The translations under genes and the position numbers were made by a program. The notes under the pieces are model-generated. The model was not told the DNA's origin and did not search any database. It saw only the letters and a program-made list of their open reading frames with translations. A stretch of 34,178 nucleotides of DNA from an uncultured Collinsella sp. (GTDB lineage Bacteria; Actinomycetota; Coriobacteriia; Coriobacteriales; Coriobacteriaceae), in the NCBI GenBank assembly GCA_902491565.1, contig CABUIE010000018.1:1-34178 (forward strand). Direction: 5' to 3'. This document shows, in pieces, positions 8,552 through 15,226 of this stretch. The first letter of the stretch is position 1; every line of letters begins with the position of its first letter.

Positions 8552-8580
8552 CGGCACTTGGGGACGTTCCTTTTGTGCCG
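8552..8580. repeat. Intergenic repeat with CGGCAC / GTGCCG arms
   Basis: Six-base arms enclose a 17-base centre. The first 16 bases of that centre, TTGGGGACGTTCCTTT, are identical to 1833-1848 in the pst leader. Both copies lie outside genes. A partly similar word (GGGGACACCCCTT) follows at about 8587. Confidence 0.65.
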
Positions 8581-8671
8581 GCAGCTGGGGACACCCCTTG
8601 TACGTTGCGCACCGTGTCGCCCTGCTTGTCCCACGCATTTTGTGAAACACGGTTAACTTTTTAAACAACGT

Positions 8672-8689
8672 AGTAAGACATGGGCAACT
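8672..8689. promoter_or_regulatory. Candidate metal-regulator operator upstream of the dtxR-family gene
   Basis: The site reads AGTAAGACATGGGCAACT and matches 14 of 18 positions of AGTTTACCATGGGCAACT at 15118-15135, upstream of the putative manganese exporter. The second copy is a near-perfect palindrome and this copy keeps the outer AGT/ACT and inner CATG symmetry. It ends one base before a possible -35 element TTGCGG (8691-8696), which is followed after 16 bases by AAGTAT (8713-8718). The binding protein is inferred to be the regulator encoded at 8756. Confidence 0.5.
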
Positions 8690-8755
8690 TTTGCGGTAAA
8701 GTAAGCCAAGGAAAGTATCCAAAGGCTAACTAACAATCATCGCGAAAGGCGGCCC

Positions 8756-9145
8756 ATGGCCCTACGTGAATCCGGAGAAGACTATCTCGAATCTATTTAT
8801 GTGCTCTCGGAGCGCCAAGGCACGGTGCGCTCAATCGACGTCGCCGAATACCTGGGCGTGACCAAGGCGAGCGTCTCTAAAGCCATGGCGACGCTGGAGA
8901 GCAGCGGCTATGTCGAAATGGGCAAGCGCGACGTTCATCTGACGGAGCGTGGTCTGGAGGTCGCTCGCCAAATGTGGGAGCGTCACTGCTTTTTCGTGGG
9001 GCTGCTAGAGGATGCGGGTGTTTCGGCTGAGGTCGCGTCGCAAGAGGGCTGCCACATGGAGCATTGCCTGAGCGAGGACAGCTTTGAGAAGCTACGGGCG
9101 ATGTTGGGCCGGGAAGATGTAGCGGGTCCAACAACAGAAGCCTAA
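8756..9145 (+). CDS. DtxR/MntR-family metal-dependent transcription regulator
   Basis: A 129-residue DNA-binding protein with a winged helix at the N-terminus (recognition helix in VTKASVSKAMATLE) and a metal-binding dimerisation domain. It lacks the SH3-like third domain of DtxR, as in MntR. Mapping onto Bacillus MntR, the ligands are Asp9, Glu12, His77, Glu102 and His103. Position 99 is cysteine (GCHMEH) where MntR has glutamate and DtxR has its key cysteine. The mix leaves manganese versus iron open. The start at 8756 follows GCGAAAGGCGG. It stands alone, facing the zinc module across a large foldback. Upstream lie the candidate operator at 8672-8689 and a weaker inverted repeat GTAAGCC/GGCTAAC (8701-8730). 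Confidence 0.85.
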   Translation: MALRESGEDYLESIYVLSERQGTVRSIDVAEYLGVTKASVSKAMATLESSGYVEMGKRDVHLTERGLEVARQMWERHCFFVGLLEDAGVSAEVASQEGCHMEHCLSEDSFEKLRAMLGREDVAGPTTEA

Positions 9146-9425
9146 TTGGACCCCCAGTAGCGCGGAGTTCACGCAAAGCGCGAACCAGCGACTGGGGCCA
9201 GCGGCCCTTTCGGCCAAGTCCATTTCAGCAAGGGAACCCTGCCAGCAAGCGATGCCCAAGAACCGCCTGCGATGTTACCGCAGGCCGGGGCCGGGCTTGG
9301 TTTTGAAAACATTCCGCAGCGCGAGGCCCGCCTTTCCGTTGCTCCGCAGGAGCAGGAAAGACGGGCCTCATGCGCGAGGACGTTTTCAAAACCAAGCCCG
9401 GCCCCGGCCGGACAGCCCACGAACG
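9146..9425. other. Intergenic region between convergent genes
   Basis: About 280 bp without a gene. The first 130 bp hold a partial hairpin bounded by CCCCAGT (from about 9151) and ACTGGGG (to about 9197). A small hairpin CCTGCG/CGCAGG (about 9265-9283) leads directly into the large foldback at 9283-9409. I see no coding signal in it. Confidence 0.6.
9283..9409. terminator. 127-nt foldback, probable bidirectional terminator or MITE-like element
   Basis: Positions 9283-9310 and 9382-9409 are a perfect 28-bp inverted repeat. After a non-pairing internal loop, an inner block pairs again (GAGGCCCG with CGGGCCTC), and the tip CTTTCC..TGCTCC-GCA-GGAGCA-GGAAAG closes it. It sits exactly between the stops of the regulator gene (plus strand) and the P1B ATPase gene (minus strand), so it would stop transcription from both sides. 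There is no clear T-run, and the size exceeds a normal terminator. Confidence 0.75.
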
Positions 9426-11378
9426 CTACAGGTTCTTGACACCCATCGCGCGCATGGCGTTCAGGATGGCGATGATCGCCACGCCTACGTCGCCGAACAC
9501 GGCAAGCCACATATTGGCAATGCCGAGCGCCGCGAGCACCAGGATCAGCAGCTTAACGCCCAGCGCAAAGATGATGTTCTGCCAAACAATCGTCATGGTC
9601 TTGCGCGCCACGCGGATCGCGCTGGAAATGTTGGACGGCCTGTCATCCATCAGCACGACATCCGCCGCCTCAATCGCGGCGTCGGACCCCATGGCACCCA
9701 TGGCAATGCCCACATCGGCGCGCGTAAGCACTGGCGCGTCGTTGATGCCGTCGCCGACAAAGGCGAGCTTGCCCTTGCCGCTTTCGGCCGCGAGCAGCGC
9801 TTCAACACGCTCGACCTTATCGCCCGGCAGCAGTTGCGCATGGAACTCGTCGAGGCCGAGCTGCTTGGCCACCGCAGCAGCCACTTCCTCGCGGTCGCCC
9901 GTGAGCATAACGGTGCGCTTGACGCCGGCGGCGTGCAGGTCGCGGATCGTCTGCTCGGCATCGGCCTTAACGGTGTCTGCAATCACGATGTGGCCGGCAT
10001 ACACGCCGTCAACGAGCACATGCAGAATCGTTCCGACGACCTCGCAATCGGGCGCTTCGACTCCGGTCGCGGCGAGCATCTTTGCGTTGCCAACAACGAC
10101 GTGCTTGCCGTCGATGATTGCCGTCACGCCGTGGCCCGCGTCGTTGGCGGAGTCGCTCACCCGCTTAGGGTCGACCTCGCCCTGGTAGGCGACGCGCACG
10201 GACTGCGCGATGGGGTGATCGGAGAACGACTCCGCAAGGGCTGCGACCTCGAGCAACGACTGCTCGGTATAGCCAGCCTCGGGGTGTACCGCCACGACCG
10301 AGAACGTGCCGTTGGTGAGCGTGCCGGTTTTGTCGAAGACGACGGTGTCCACGTCGGCGAGCGTCTCGAGGTAGTTGGAGCCTTTGATGAGAACGCCAAG
10401 CTTGGACGCGCCGCCGATGCCGCCAAAGAAGCTCAGCGGCACGCTGATCACGAGCGCGCACGGGCAGCTGACGACCAGGAAAGTCAGGCCGCGCAGAATC
10501 CAGTCGGACCAGGCACCGGTGACCAGGCCGCCGCCAAGGGCGAGCACCGCGGCCGCGCCGGTGACGGCGGGGGTGTAGACGCGGGCGAAGCGTGTGATGA
10601 AGTTCTCGGTGCGTGCCTTCTTTTCGCTGGCATTCTCCACGAGCTCCAGGACGCGCGCGACGGTGGACTCGCCAAAGGGCTTGGTGGTGCGCACGTGGAT
10701 GAGGCCCGTCATGTTGATGCAGCCGCTGATGATATCGTCGCCGGACTTGGCGGGGCGGGGGACTGACTCGCCCGTGAGCGCGGCGGTGTCGAGCTGGGTT
10801 TCGCCCTCGACGATGACGCCGTCGATAGGCACGCGCTCGCCGGGCTTGACCACGATCACGGTGCCGACGGCGATGTCATCGGGAAAGACCTGTTCGAGTG
10901 TGCCGTCGGCTTGCTCGACGTTAGCGTAGTCGGGCGCGATGTCCATCATGGCGCTGATTGACTTGCGGCTTTTGCCCACGGCATATGCCTGGAACAGCTC
11001 GCCGACCTGGTAGAACAGCATGACGGCGGCGCCTTCGGCCATGTGCGGGTCGGTATCGGGGAAGAGCACCATGGCAAACGCGCCGATGGTTGCGACTGCC
11101 ATAAGGAAGCTCTCGTCGAAGGCCTTGCCGCGGCGGATGTTACTGAATGCCTTTTGCAGTACGTCGTAGCCGGCAATCAAAAACGGCACGAGGAACAGCA
11201 CAAAGCTGGCGTAGATGTCGCCCGGGGTGCCGAATGCGGCGGCGAGGGTGCCAAGCTCATCGAGGGCGTACACCACGGCAAAAATGCCCAGCGCTACCAG
11301 GATGCGGTTGCGCTTATGCTCGAGTGACTCTTTTTTCTTGCGCTTCTTCTTTTTCTTTTTGGGGTCGGCGGTGACCAT
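9426..11378 (-). CDS. Heavy-metal P1B-type ATPase (Zn/Cd exporter, CadA/ZntA-like)
   Basis: A 650-residue membrane pump that expels soft divalent metals using ATP. TGES is at 202-205, the membrane metal motif CPC at 305-307, the phosphorylation site DKTGT starts at Asp349, the P1B His-Pro motif is in SDHPI near 388, and the hinge GDGINDAP lies near the C-terminus. CPC followed by SVPLSFFGGIGGASKLGVLIKGSNYLE is typical of the Zn/Cd/Pb branch. The protein has no N-terminal HMA domain; instead residues 7-16 are almost all Lys/Arg, and the HMA domain is a separate gene just upstream. The ATG at 11378 follows GGGAGG; an earlier in-frame start would cross the operator at 11402-11421. Expression is probably controlled by the ArsR protein encoded at 11761. 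Confidence 0.95.
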   Translation of the reverse strand: MVTADPKKKKKKRKKKESLEHKRNRILVALGIFAVVYALDELGTLAAAFGTPGDIYASFVLFLVPFLIAGYDVLQKAFSNIRRGKAFDESFLMAVATIGAFAMVLFPDTDPHMAEGAAVMLFYQVGELFQAYAVGKSRKSISAMMDIAPDYANVEQADGTLEQVFPDDIAVGTVIVVKPGERVPIDGVIVEGETQLDTAALTGESVPRPAKSGDDIISGCINMTGLIHVRTTKPFGESTVARVLELVENASEKKARTENFITRFARVYTPAVTGAAAVLALGGGLVTGAWSDWILRGLTFLVVSCPCALVISVPLSFFGGIGGASKLGVLIKGSNYLETLADVDTVVFDKTGTLTNGTFSVVAVHPEAGYTEQSLLEVAALAESFSDHPIAQSVRVAYQGEVDPKRVSDSANDAGHGVTAIIDGKHVVVGNAKMLAATGVEAPDCEVVGTILHVLVDGVYAGHIVIADTVKADAEQTIRDLHAAGVKRTVMLTGDREEVAAAVAKQLGLDEFHAQLLPGDKVERVEALLAAESGKGKLAFVGDGINDAPVLTRADVGIAMGAMGSDAAIEAADVVLMDDRPSNISSAIRVARKTMTIVWQNIIFALGVKLLILVLAALGIANMWLAVFGDVGVAIIAILNAMRAMGVKNL

Positions 11379-11401
11379 GACTCGTATCCTCCCATTTGAA
11401 T

Positions 11402-11421
11402 GTATGAACACTCGCTCATAT
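11402..11421 (-). promoter_or_regulatory. ArsR-type operator upstream of the P1B ATPase
   Basis: GTATGAACACTCGCTCATAT differs at only three positions from ATATGAACATGCGCTCATAT upstream of the arsR gene. It lies 24 bases before the ATPase start and would let the sensor repress an internal promoter for the pump. A -35/-10 pair here is less clear than at the arsR promoter. Confidence 0.75.
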
Positions 11422-11434
11422 AATTTCGCGAGCA

Positions 11435-11457
11435 AAGGCCGCGGCAAGCGCGGCCTT
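11435..11457 (-). terminator. Hairpin between the HMA gene and the ATPase gene
   Basis: AAGGCCGCG and CGCGGCCTT are exact complements around a 5-base loop, followed on the minus strand by only TTTGC. It may be a weak terminator or processing site that separates the chaperone transcript from the pump transcript, which has its own operator just after it. Confidence 0.5.
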
Positions 11458-11478
11458 GCGGGTCAGCGTATGCGCAGG

Positions 11479-11697
11479 CTAGAGAATGATCTCGCAGTCC
11501 GGCTCGGCGTCGGCGGTGAACTCCACGACACGGTCGAGGACCTCCTCGAACTCGGCGTCGTCGGCCTCGAGCGTCAATTTCTGGGTCATAAAGTTGACGG
11601 ACACGGATTTGACGCCCTCGAGTTTGGCCAGCTCGTCCTGAAGCTCGCGCGCACAGTTGGCGCAGTCGATCTCGTCGAGCTTAAACTGCTTTTTCAT
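11479..11697 (-). CDS. Free-standing heavy-metal-associated (HMA) domain protein
   Basis: A 72-residue CopZ-like metallochaperone. The metal motif is CANC in EIDCANCAREL near the N-terminus, followed by the beta-alpha-beta pattern of the HMA fold (VKSVSVNF, KLTLEA, EEVLDRVVEF). The start follows AAAGGAA. It lies between the ArsR sensor and the P1B ATPase on the same strand. The pump lacks an N-terminal HMA domain, so this protein probably supplies that function in trans, delivering metal or sensing its level. The C-terminus carries one more cysteine in EPDCEIIL. Confidence 0.9.
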   Translation of the reverse strand: MKKQFKLDEIDCANCARELQDELAKLEGVKSVSVNFMTQKLTLEADDAEFEEVLDRVVEFTADAEPDCEIIL

Positions 11698-11760
11698 GGT
11701 GGGTTCCTTTCCCTGTTTTTGCGGCTTAGGTGCAGGCCGCGCTGGTACCGTGGTTGGTTG

Positions 11761-12126
11761 CTATTCGCAGATATGGCTCATGCCCTGGTTGAGCATGGTG
11801 TAGACATGATCGTCGGCAAGCGAGTAGAGGATGTTGCGGCCGTCGCGGCGGAACTTGACCAGGTGCGACTGCTTAAGCGTGCGCAGCTGGTGCGATACTG
11901 CCGACTGCGAGGTTGCGGTCGCCCCGGCGATGTCGGCCACGCAGAGCTCGCGGCCCATGAGGGCATAGAGAATCTTGATGCGCGTGGTGTCGCTGAAGAC
12001 CTTGAACAGATCAGCCAAGTCGTACAGCAACTCCTCGTCGGGAAGGTCTTCGGGCGAGCAGGTGGTGGGGATCACGGGTTCGGTGGCCTCGATGTCAGTC
12101 TTTGTTTCATCAGCGTGGTCGCTCAT
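11761..12126 (-). CDS. ArsR/SmtB-family zinc-type metal sensor repressor
   Basis: A 121-residue winged-helix repressor. Residues 40-103 hold the DNA-binding core, with the recognition helix around SQSAVSHQLRTLK. The alpha-5 metal site is intact: Asp105, His107, His118 and Glu121 keep the spacing of the SmtB/CzrA zinc site. The alpha-3 site is reduced to ELCVAD with a single cysteine, so cadmium/lead sensing of the CadC type is unlikely to be the main mode. The start follows AAAGGA. It is the first gene of the minus-strand zinc module and is predicted to repress itself and the pump through operators at 12141-12160, 12176-12195 and 11402-11421. Metal binding would release DNA. Confidence 0.93.
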   Translation of the reverse strand: MSDHADETKTDIEATEPVIPTTCSPEDLPDEELLYDLADLFKVFSDTTRIKILYALMGRELCVADIAGATATSQSAVSHQLRTLKQSHLVKFRRDGRNILYSLADDHVYTMLNQGMSHICE

Positions 12127-12139
12127 TGCAACATCCTTT

Positions 12140-12200
12140 CATATGAACATGCGCTCATATAACTTGCTTCCGATTATATGAGCGCATGTTCATATGTCAA
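12140..12200 (-). promoter_or_regulatory. Promoter and paired operators of the arsR gene
   Basis: On the minus strand TTGACA (12195-12200) and TATAAT (12173-12178) stand 16 bases apart, an almost ideal promoter. One operator copy (12176-12195) fills the spacer and overlaps both hexamers. A second exact copy in inverted orientation (12141-12160) lies just downstream, in the expected 5' UTR. The two copies form a 23-bp perfect inverted repeat (12140-12162 and 12174-12196). Each copy has ATATGA/TCATAT ends. This is how an ArsR protein would shut off its own transcription. Confidence 0.88.
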
Positions 12201-12545
12201 TAACGTTCAGGTAATTCGTCGTACAAAATGATGAGGAAAAGCGGACGAGATCCCGGACTAAGCGGTTTTGATTAGCGATGCCGGGGTGGGTGCCCCTGCG
12301 CCGTGCAAAAATCGGAGTATTCTGCAACGATAGGGGGTCTGTTAATCTATTTCAGGCCAAATAATGTAGTCCAAGAGTCATCTTAGGGTGTTAAACCGAT
12401 GAGTTCTTCCTCAAATGTTGCCAAACGTTGCCGTTCTATAGCGATTCTGCTTCTTACTTGAATCAACTTGTGGGTGTTGGAAGGCCGACCCTGCTGAATA
12501 CTCGCAATTTTGCACGTCGCTAGGGTACCCACCTTGTTGGTCGGC
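12201..12545. other. AT-richer intergenic region
   Basis: About 345 bp between the divergent arsR promoter and the end of the nuclease-like gene. It contains TGCAAAAATCGGAGTATTCT (12304-12323), a word with rough dyad symmetry, and CCAAATAATGTAGTCCAAGAG (about 12357-12377). The latter resembles CCAAATGCTGTCCAAAAG (about 13804) on the other side of the neighbouring gene. I see no convincing gene. Confidence 0.4.
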
Positions 12546-13736
12546 CTAGTTTCCGGCCCCGAAGACCCTGCCCTCGGGCGTGAAGCTGCTTGTTTGGTTG
12601 AGTGATGGGCTGCCTGGTTCGACGATTTGCATATCATCGATTGCCGGAGCCTCGTTAATCGTCGGATCGTCCAATGTGATGCTTTCAAGCATTGCTTTTT
12701 CGAGGTCGATTCGTTGACGCTCTTCGGAATCCTGGCGAAGCTCCTCCTGGATTCGCTTCTTCTCCTCAATAAACCTTCTGAGCACAAACAGTCTCAGGTC
12801 CTCTTGCATGATTTGAAAGTCTTTTGGCAGACGCGAGGGGCGTATACCTTCTTTTCGTTGGATTGCCTCCATGACCCTAACGAAAGAGCTGGCATGCATA
12901 AAGGAATAACGGCTGACGGTGATGATTCCGTACCCCATGGACGCAAGCGCATTCTTGCGCTCCTCGTCGATAGCGCGGTCCTCTTCGGCGTCGTGATAAA
13001 ACCCGTTGTATTCAATATCTGTTCGAGATTTCTTCAGATATGCATCCATAAAGAACTTTTTGCGTCTCGTGAGATTTTTTGCGGCGGCGGTGACCTTTAC
13101 CTCGTAGTCGGTCTCAATTCCCTTAATACCAAGTCCACCTTCGCTTTTGGGCAGCGTAAGCATCGTGACAAAGGCCGTTTCCATGGGAGAGCGGCATCCA
13201 TCGCGTACACATTGAATAGCCTTTCGGGCAAGCGCCAAACCGTCGCATCTGGTAATGGAATTAAAGAACTGCTTTAACCTCTCGGTTGAGGTAAGTGGGA
13301 AACGCTCGGCATAAGAGGTAGAAGAACCGGTTCCAAGGGAATAGGCGCCGCACAGTTCAAAGTAGTACTCCACCAGTTCGCGAAAAGAAAGATAGGTGGC
13401 AGCCTGAAGTGCGCAAAGCTCAACGCCAACAATGTAGATGTCATCTTCTAGCTCTATAAAACGCGAGCATGAGAATCGCTTTGACGAAACGTGGCATTGA
13501 CAGTTCATCGCGTAGCGCGCGTTCCTGCGATCAAACACCATTACCTCGAGGGATTCATTTGCGTCGCGGGCAACATCATGTTTGGCAAGCCATTCTGTGG
13601 CCGCGTCGAGGAGCGTTCCGGTGGGGCACGATCCGTAAATTGCGGCAGGGCTGCAGGACTCGATGTCTTTCGCAGACACCGAATGCGCGGCCTGGTAGAC
13701 CGCTTTTGCCGTGGTATGTGACAATACGATACTCAT
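12546..13736 (-). CDS. Putative PD-(D/E)XK-like nuclease family protein
   Basis: A 396-residue protein of a family I recognise from Coriobacteriia but cannot name. The N-terminus MSIVLSHTTA leads a domain of unknown role. After residue 180 comes a nuclease-like block: SPMETAFVTMLTLP with Glu186, GGLGI, Asp231 in FFMDAY, IEYNG with Glu242, a histidine at 248, then a conserved DEERKNALASMGY and ITVSR. This E...D...ExY pattern fits the PD-(D/E)XK fold of Vsr/DUF559-type endonucleases, with lysine replaced. The last 90 residues are charged and helical. There is no good ribosome site before the ATG. The gene is less GC-rich than its neighbours and stands alone. A diverged relative lies at 21956-23005. 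Function is unproven. Confidence 0.6.
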   Translation of the reverse strand: MSIVLSHTTAKAVYQAAHSVSAKDIESCSPAAIYGSCPTGTLLDAATEWLAKHDVARDANESLEVMVFDRRNARYAMNCQCHVSSKRFSCSRFIELEDDIYIVGVELCALQAATYLSFRELVEYYFELCGAYSLGTGSSTSYAERFPLTSTERLKQFFNSITRCDGLALARKAIQCVRDGCRSPMETAFVTMLTLPKSEGGLGIKGIETDYEVKVTAAAKNLTRRKKFFMDAYLKKSRTDIEYNGFYHDAEEDRAIDEERKNALASMGYGIITVSRYSFMHASSFVRVMEAIQRKEGIRPSRLPKDFQIMQEDLRLFVLRRFIEEKKRIQEELRQDSEERQRIDLEKAMLESITLDDPTINEAPAIDDMQIVEPGSPSLNQTSSFTPEGRVFGAGN

Positions 13737-14086
13737 GGTATATATCGTGTCAGCTAATGCTGTGTTGATGGCGCTGAGTGGAAAAGTCGTTTTAGAGGTC
13801 TAACCAAATGCTGTCCAAAAGCTTGACGCAATTATGGGTTGGTACGCCCTAAATAAATGTTTTCGCAGCTCGGCTATAGCATAGAAATACTCAATTGCTG
13901 CACATTTGGTATCGATGCATCGCCATCTGAACACAAATCACGTGTCGGGAAAGTGCCGAAGTAGTTAAAAAATAGGGTTCAGAATTTGTGAAGAGCGGGC
14001 CTGCTTGTGGAACGTAGGGCGGCCTCGCTGCGGGGGTTCTCGCTGTGAGGCCGCTCGTGAGCAAGCAGTGTTTGTTGCAGACGTTT
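13737..14086. other. Upstream region of the nuclease-like gene
   Basis: About 350 bp, AT-rich at its left end. It holds a TATATA element 3 bases before the nuclease-like start, the CCAAAT..TGTCCAAAAG word near 13804, and an 8-bp inverted repeat GCGGCCTC/GAGGCCGC (14019-14026, 14047-14054). The inverted repeat could help end the exonuclease transcript on the minus strand. No gene is evident. Confidence 0.4.
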
Positions 14087-15055
14087 CTACTTGGCAAACA
14101 GGTTCTTGAGGTTGAACTCGGCCTGGACGGTACGGAGCATGAGGTCGGTGTCGTCGAGACCCAGGTGCTGCTCACTGGCGTCGGCGGCGAGGGTGCCACG
14201 GCGGCGCGCCCAGTTCTCGAGCGCAGCGGGCGCGGACTCGCGGGGGAGCGAACGCACGTCGGCGTCCAGGCTGCGGCAGATCTGGCGCGAGTCGATGACG
14301 ATGATCTTGCCGGCACGGCGTGCCTCGGCGTAACCGTCCAGATGAATTTTGAACCAGCTGTCCTCGAAGGCGGCATTGTGCGCCATATAGGGGTACTTCT
14401 TCATGAGCTTGAGCAGCTGCTTCTGTAGCTCCTTGTTCTCGCGGAACGGCTTTTTGCCGTCGATGTCGTCCCAGGTGATGTGATGGATGTTCGATAGCGG
14501 CACATCCTCGCCGCGGTAGATGTCGGGCAGGCCGCAGTAGTGTGCCTCGGCGTCATGCGGCACGGCGTCGCTGGTGAGATCCATGATTTCCCAGCCCACG
14601 TTGATGATGTAGCCGCGCTCGGGCGCGCGGCCGGTGGTCTCGATGTCGATGCCCAGCACCGTGCCTTGGATGGGCTTGCGGGCATATGCCACGCCGAGTG
14701 CGTCGCGGTCACCGCGGATCTCGCGCATAACGGACGCGGCGGTACGCTTTTGCATCTTGCCGATGGCGGCGCAGGTGTCGGCGTCGGACAGGCCGCGCGA
14801 GAGCGTCGCGGGCGTCACGTTGCGCAGGCGCGCCTCGCCAATCTGGTCGCACAGGTCGCGGTTGCGGTCGGCCAGGTCGCGCACGGTAGCAAAGTCGAAG
14901 CCGGGGTCGCCCTCGGCGGTAAAGTACTCGGTCCCGAGCACCTTGAGGGCCTCCTCGCCCTTCTGGCGCTCGGACTCCATGGCGCCGTGGTCGCCGTAGA
15001 TAAACATGGGGATAAACGGCTGGCGTTCGTATTCGAGTGCTTGCGATACGTTCAT
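14087..15055 (-). CDS. DEDDh-family 3'-5' exonuclease
   Basis: A 322-residue protein. The C-terminal half is a DnaQ-like exonuclease: motif I GIDIETTG (Asp137, Glu139), motif II AHNAAFEDSW (around 225-234), motif III HLGLDDTD (His297 with Asp301). The intact histidine puts it in the DEDDh group of DNA polymerase proofreading domains and RNase T. The N-terminal 130 residues look helical and match no domain I can name. The ATG at 15055 follows AAGGAG. It is divergent from the manganese exporter gene, and the two share a 171-bp control region. It could serve in DNA repair or RNA turnover; sequence does not decide. Confidence 0.88.
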   Translation of the reverse strand: MNVSQALEYERQPFIPMFIYGDHGAMESERQKGEEALKVLGTEYFTAEGDPGFDFATVRDLADRNRDLCDQIGEARLRNVTPATLSRGLSDADTCAAIGKMQKRTAASVMREIRGDRDALGVAYARKPIQGTVLGIDIETTGRAPERGYIINVGWEIMDLTSDAVPHDAEAHYCGLPDIYRGEDVPLSNIHHITWDDIDGKKPFRENKELQKQLLKLMKKYPYMAHNAAFEDSWFKIHLDGYAEARRAGKIIVIDSRQICRSLDADVRSLPRESAPAALENWARRRGTLAADASEQHLGLDDTDLMLRTVQAEFNLKNLFAK

Positions 15056-15117
15056 ATGCTGCTCCTTGGACGGGCCGCGTTACGCGGCTCGGGGTTACTG
15101 AGTTGTGGCGAGATGAT

Positions 15118-15135
15118 AGTTTACCATGGGCAACT
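15118..15135. promoter_or_regulatory. Candidate metal-regulator operator upstream of the manganese exporter
   Basis: AGTTTACCATGGGCAACT is palindromic except for two position pairs. It shares 14 of 18 bases with 8672-8689 upstream of the DtxR/MntR-family gene. It ends one base before the candidate -35 element of the exporter promoter, the same placement as at the regulator gene. Binding by that regulator is inference. Confidence 0.55.
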
Positions 15136-15136
15136 A

Positions 15137-15164
15137 TTGGCACCGCGCCCGGGACAACTACAAT
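15137..15164 (+). promoter_or_regulatory. Promoter of the putative manganese exporter
   Basis: TTGGCA (15137-15142) and TACAAT (15159-15164) stand 16 bases apart, about 62 bases before the start codon. Confidence 0.6.
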
Positions 15165-15226
15165 ACCCTAGTTGACCGCTAGGACTTTTACAATGCTGCC
15201 GAAAGACACGAAAGGTTCCATCCGTC

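Noticed and set aside
5939..8722. 927-codon minus-strand frame across the ABC-F and HAD genes
   Set aside because: Antisense shadow; the plus-strand genes have full sets of ATPase and HAD motifs and ribosome sites.
8701..8730. GTAAGCC/GGCTAAC inverted repeat as the main operator of the dtxR-family gene
   Set aside because: One mismatch and a 16-base spacer make it weak; the 8672-8689 site has a partner elsewhere and is better supported.
9252..10766. 504-codon plus-strand frame opposite the P1B ATPase
   Set aside because: Antisense to a gene with CPC, DKTGT and GDGINDAP motifs; it also runs through the foldback.
12383..12787. 134-codon minus-strand frame overlapping the end of the nuclease-like gene
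   Set aside because: Its last 40 residues look helical and could be a frameshifted remnant, but the start lies inside the other gene in a different frame and I see no ribosome site or known motif.
13891..14376. 161-codon minus-strand frame next to the exonuclease gene
   Set aside because: Ser/Arg/Pro-rich translation overlapping the exonuclease in another frame.
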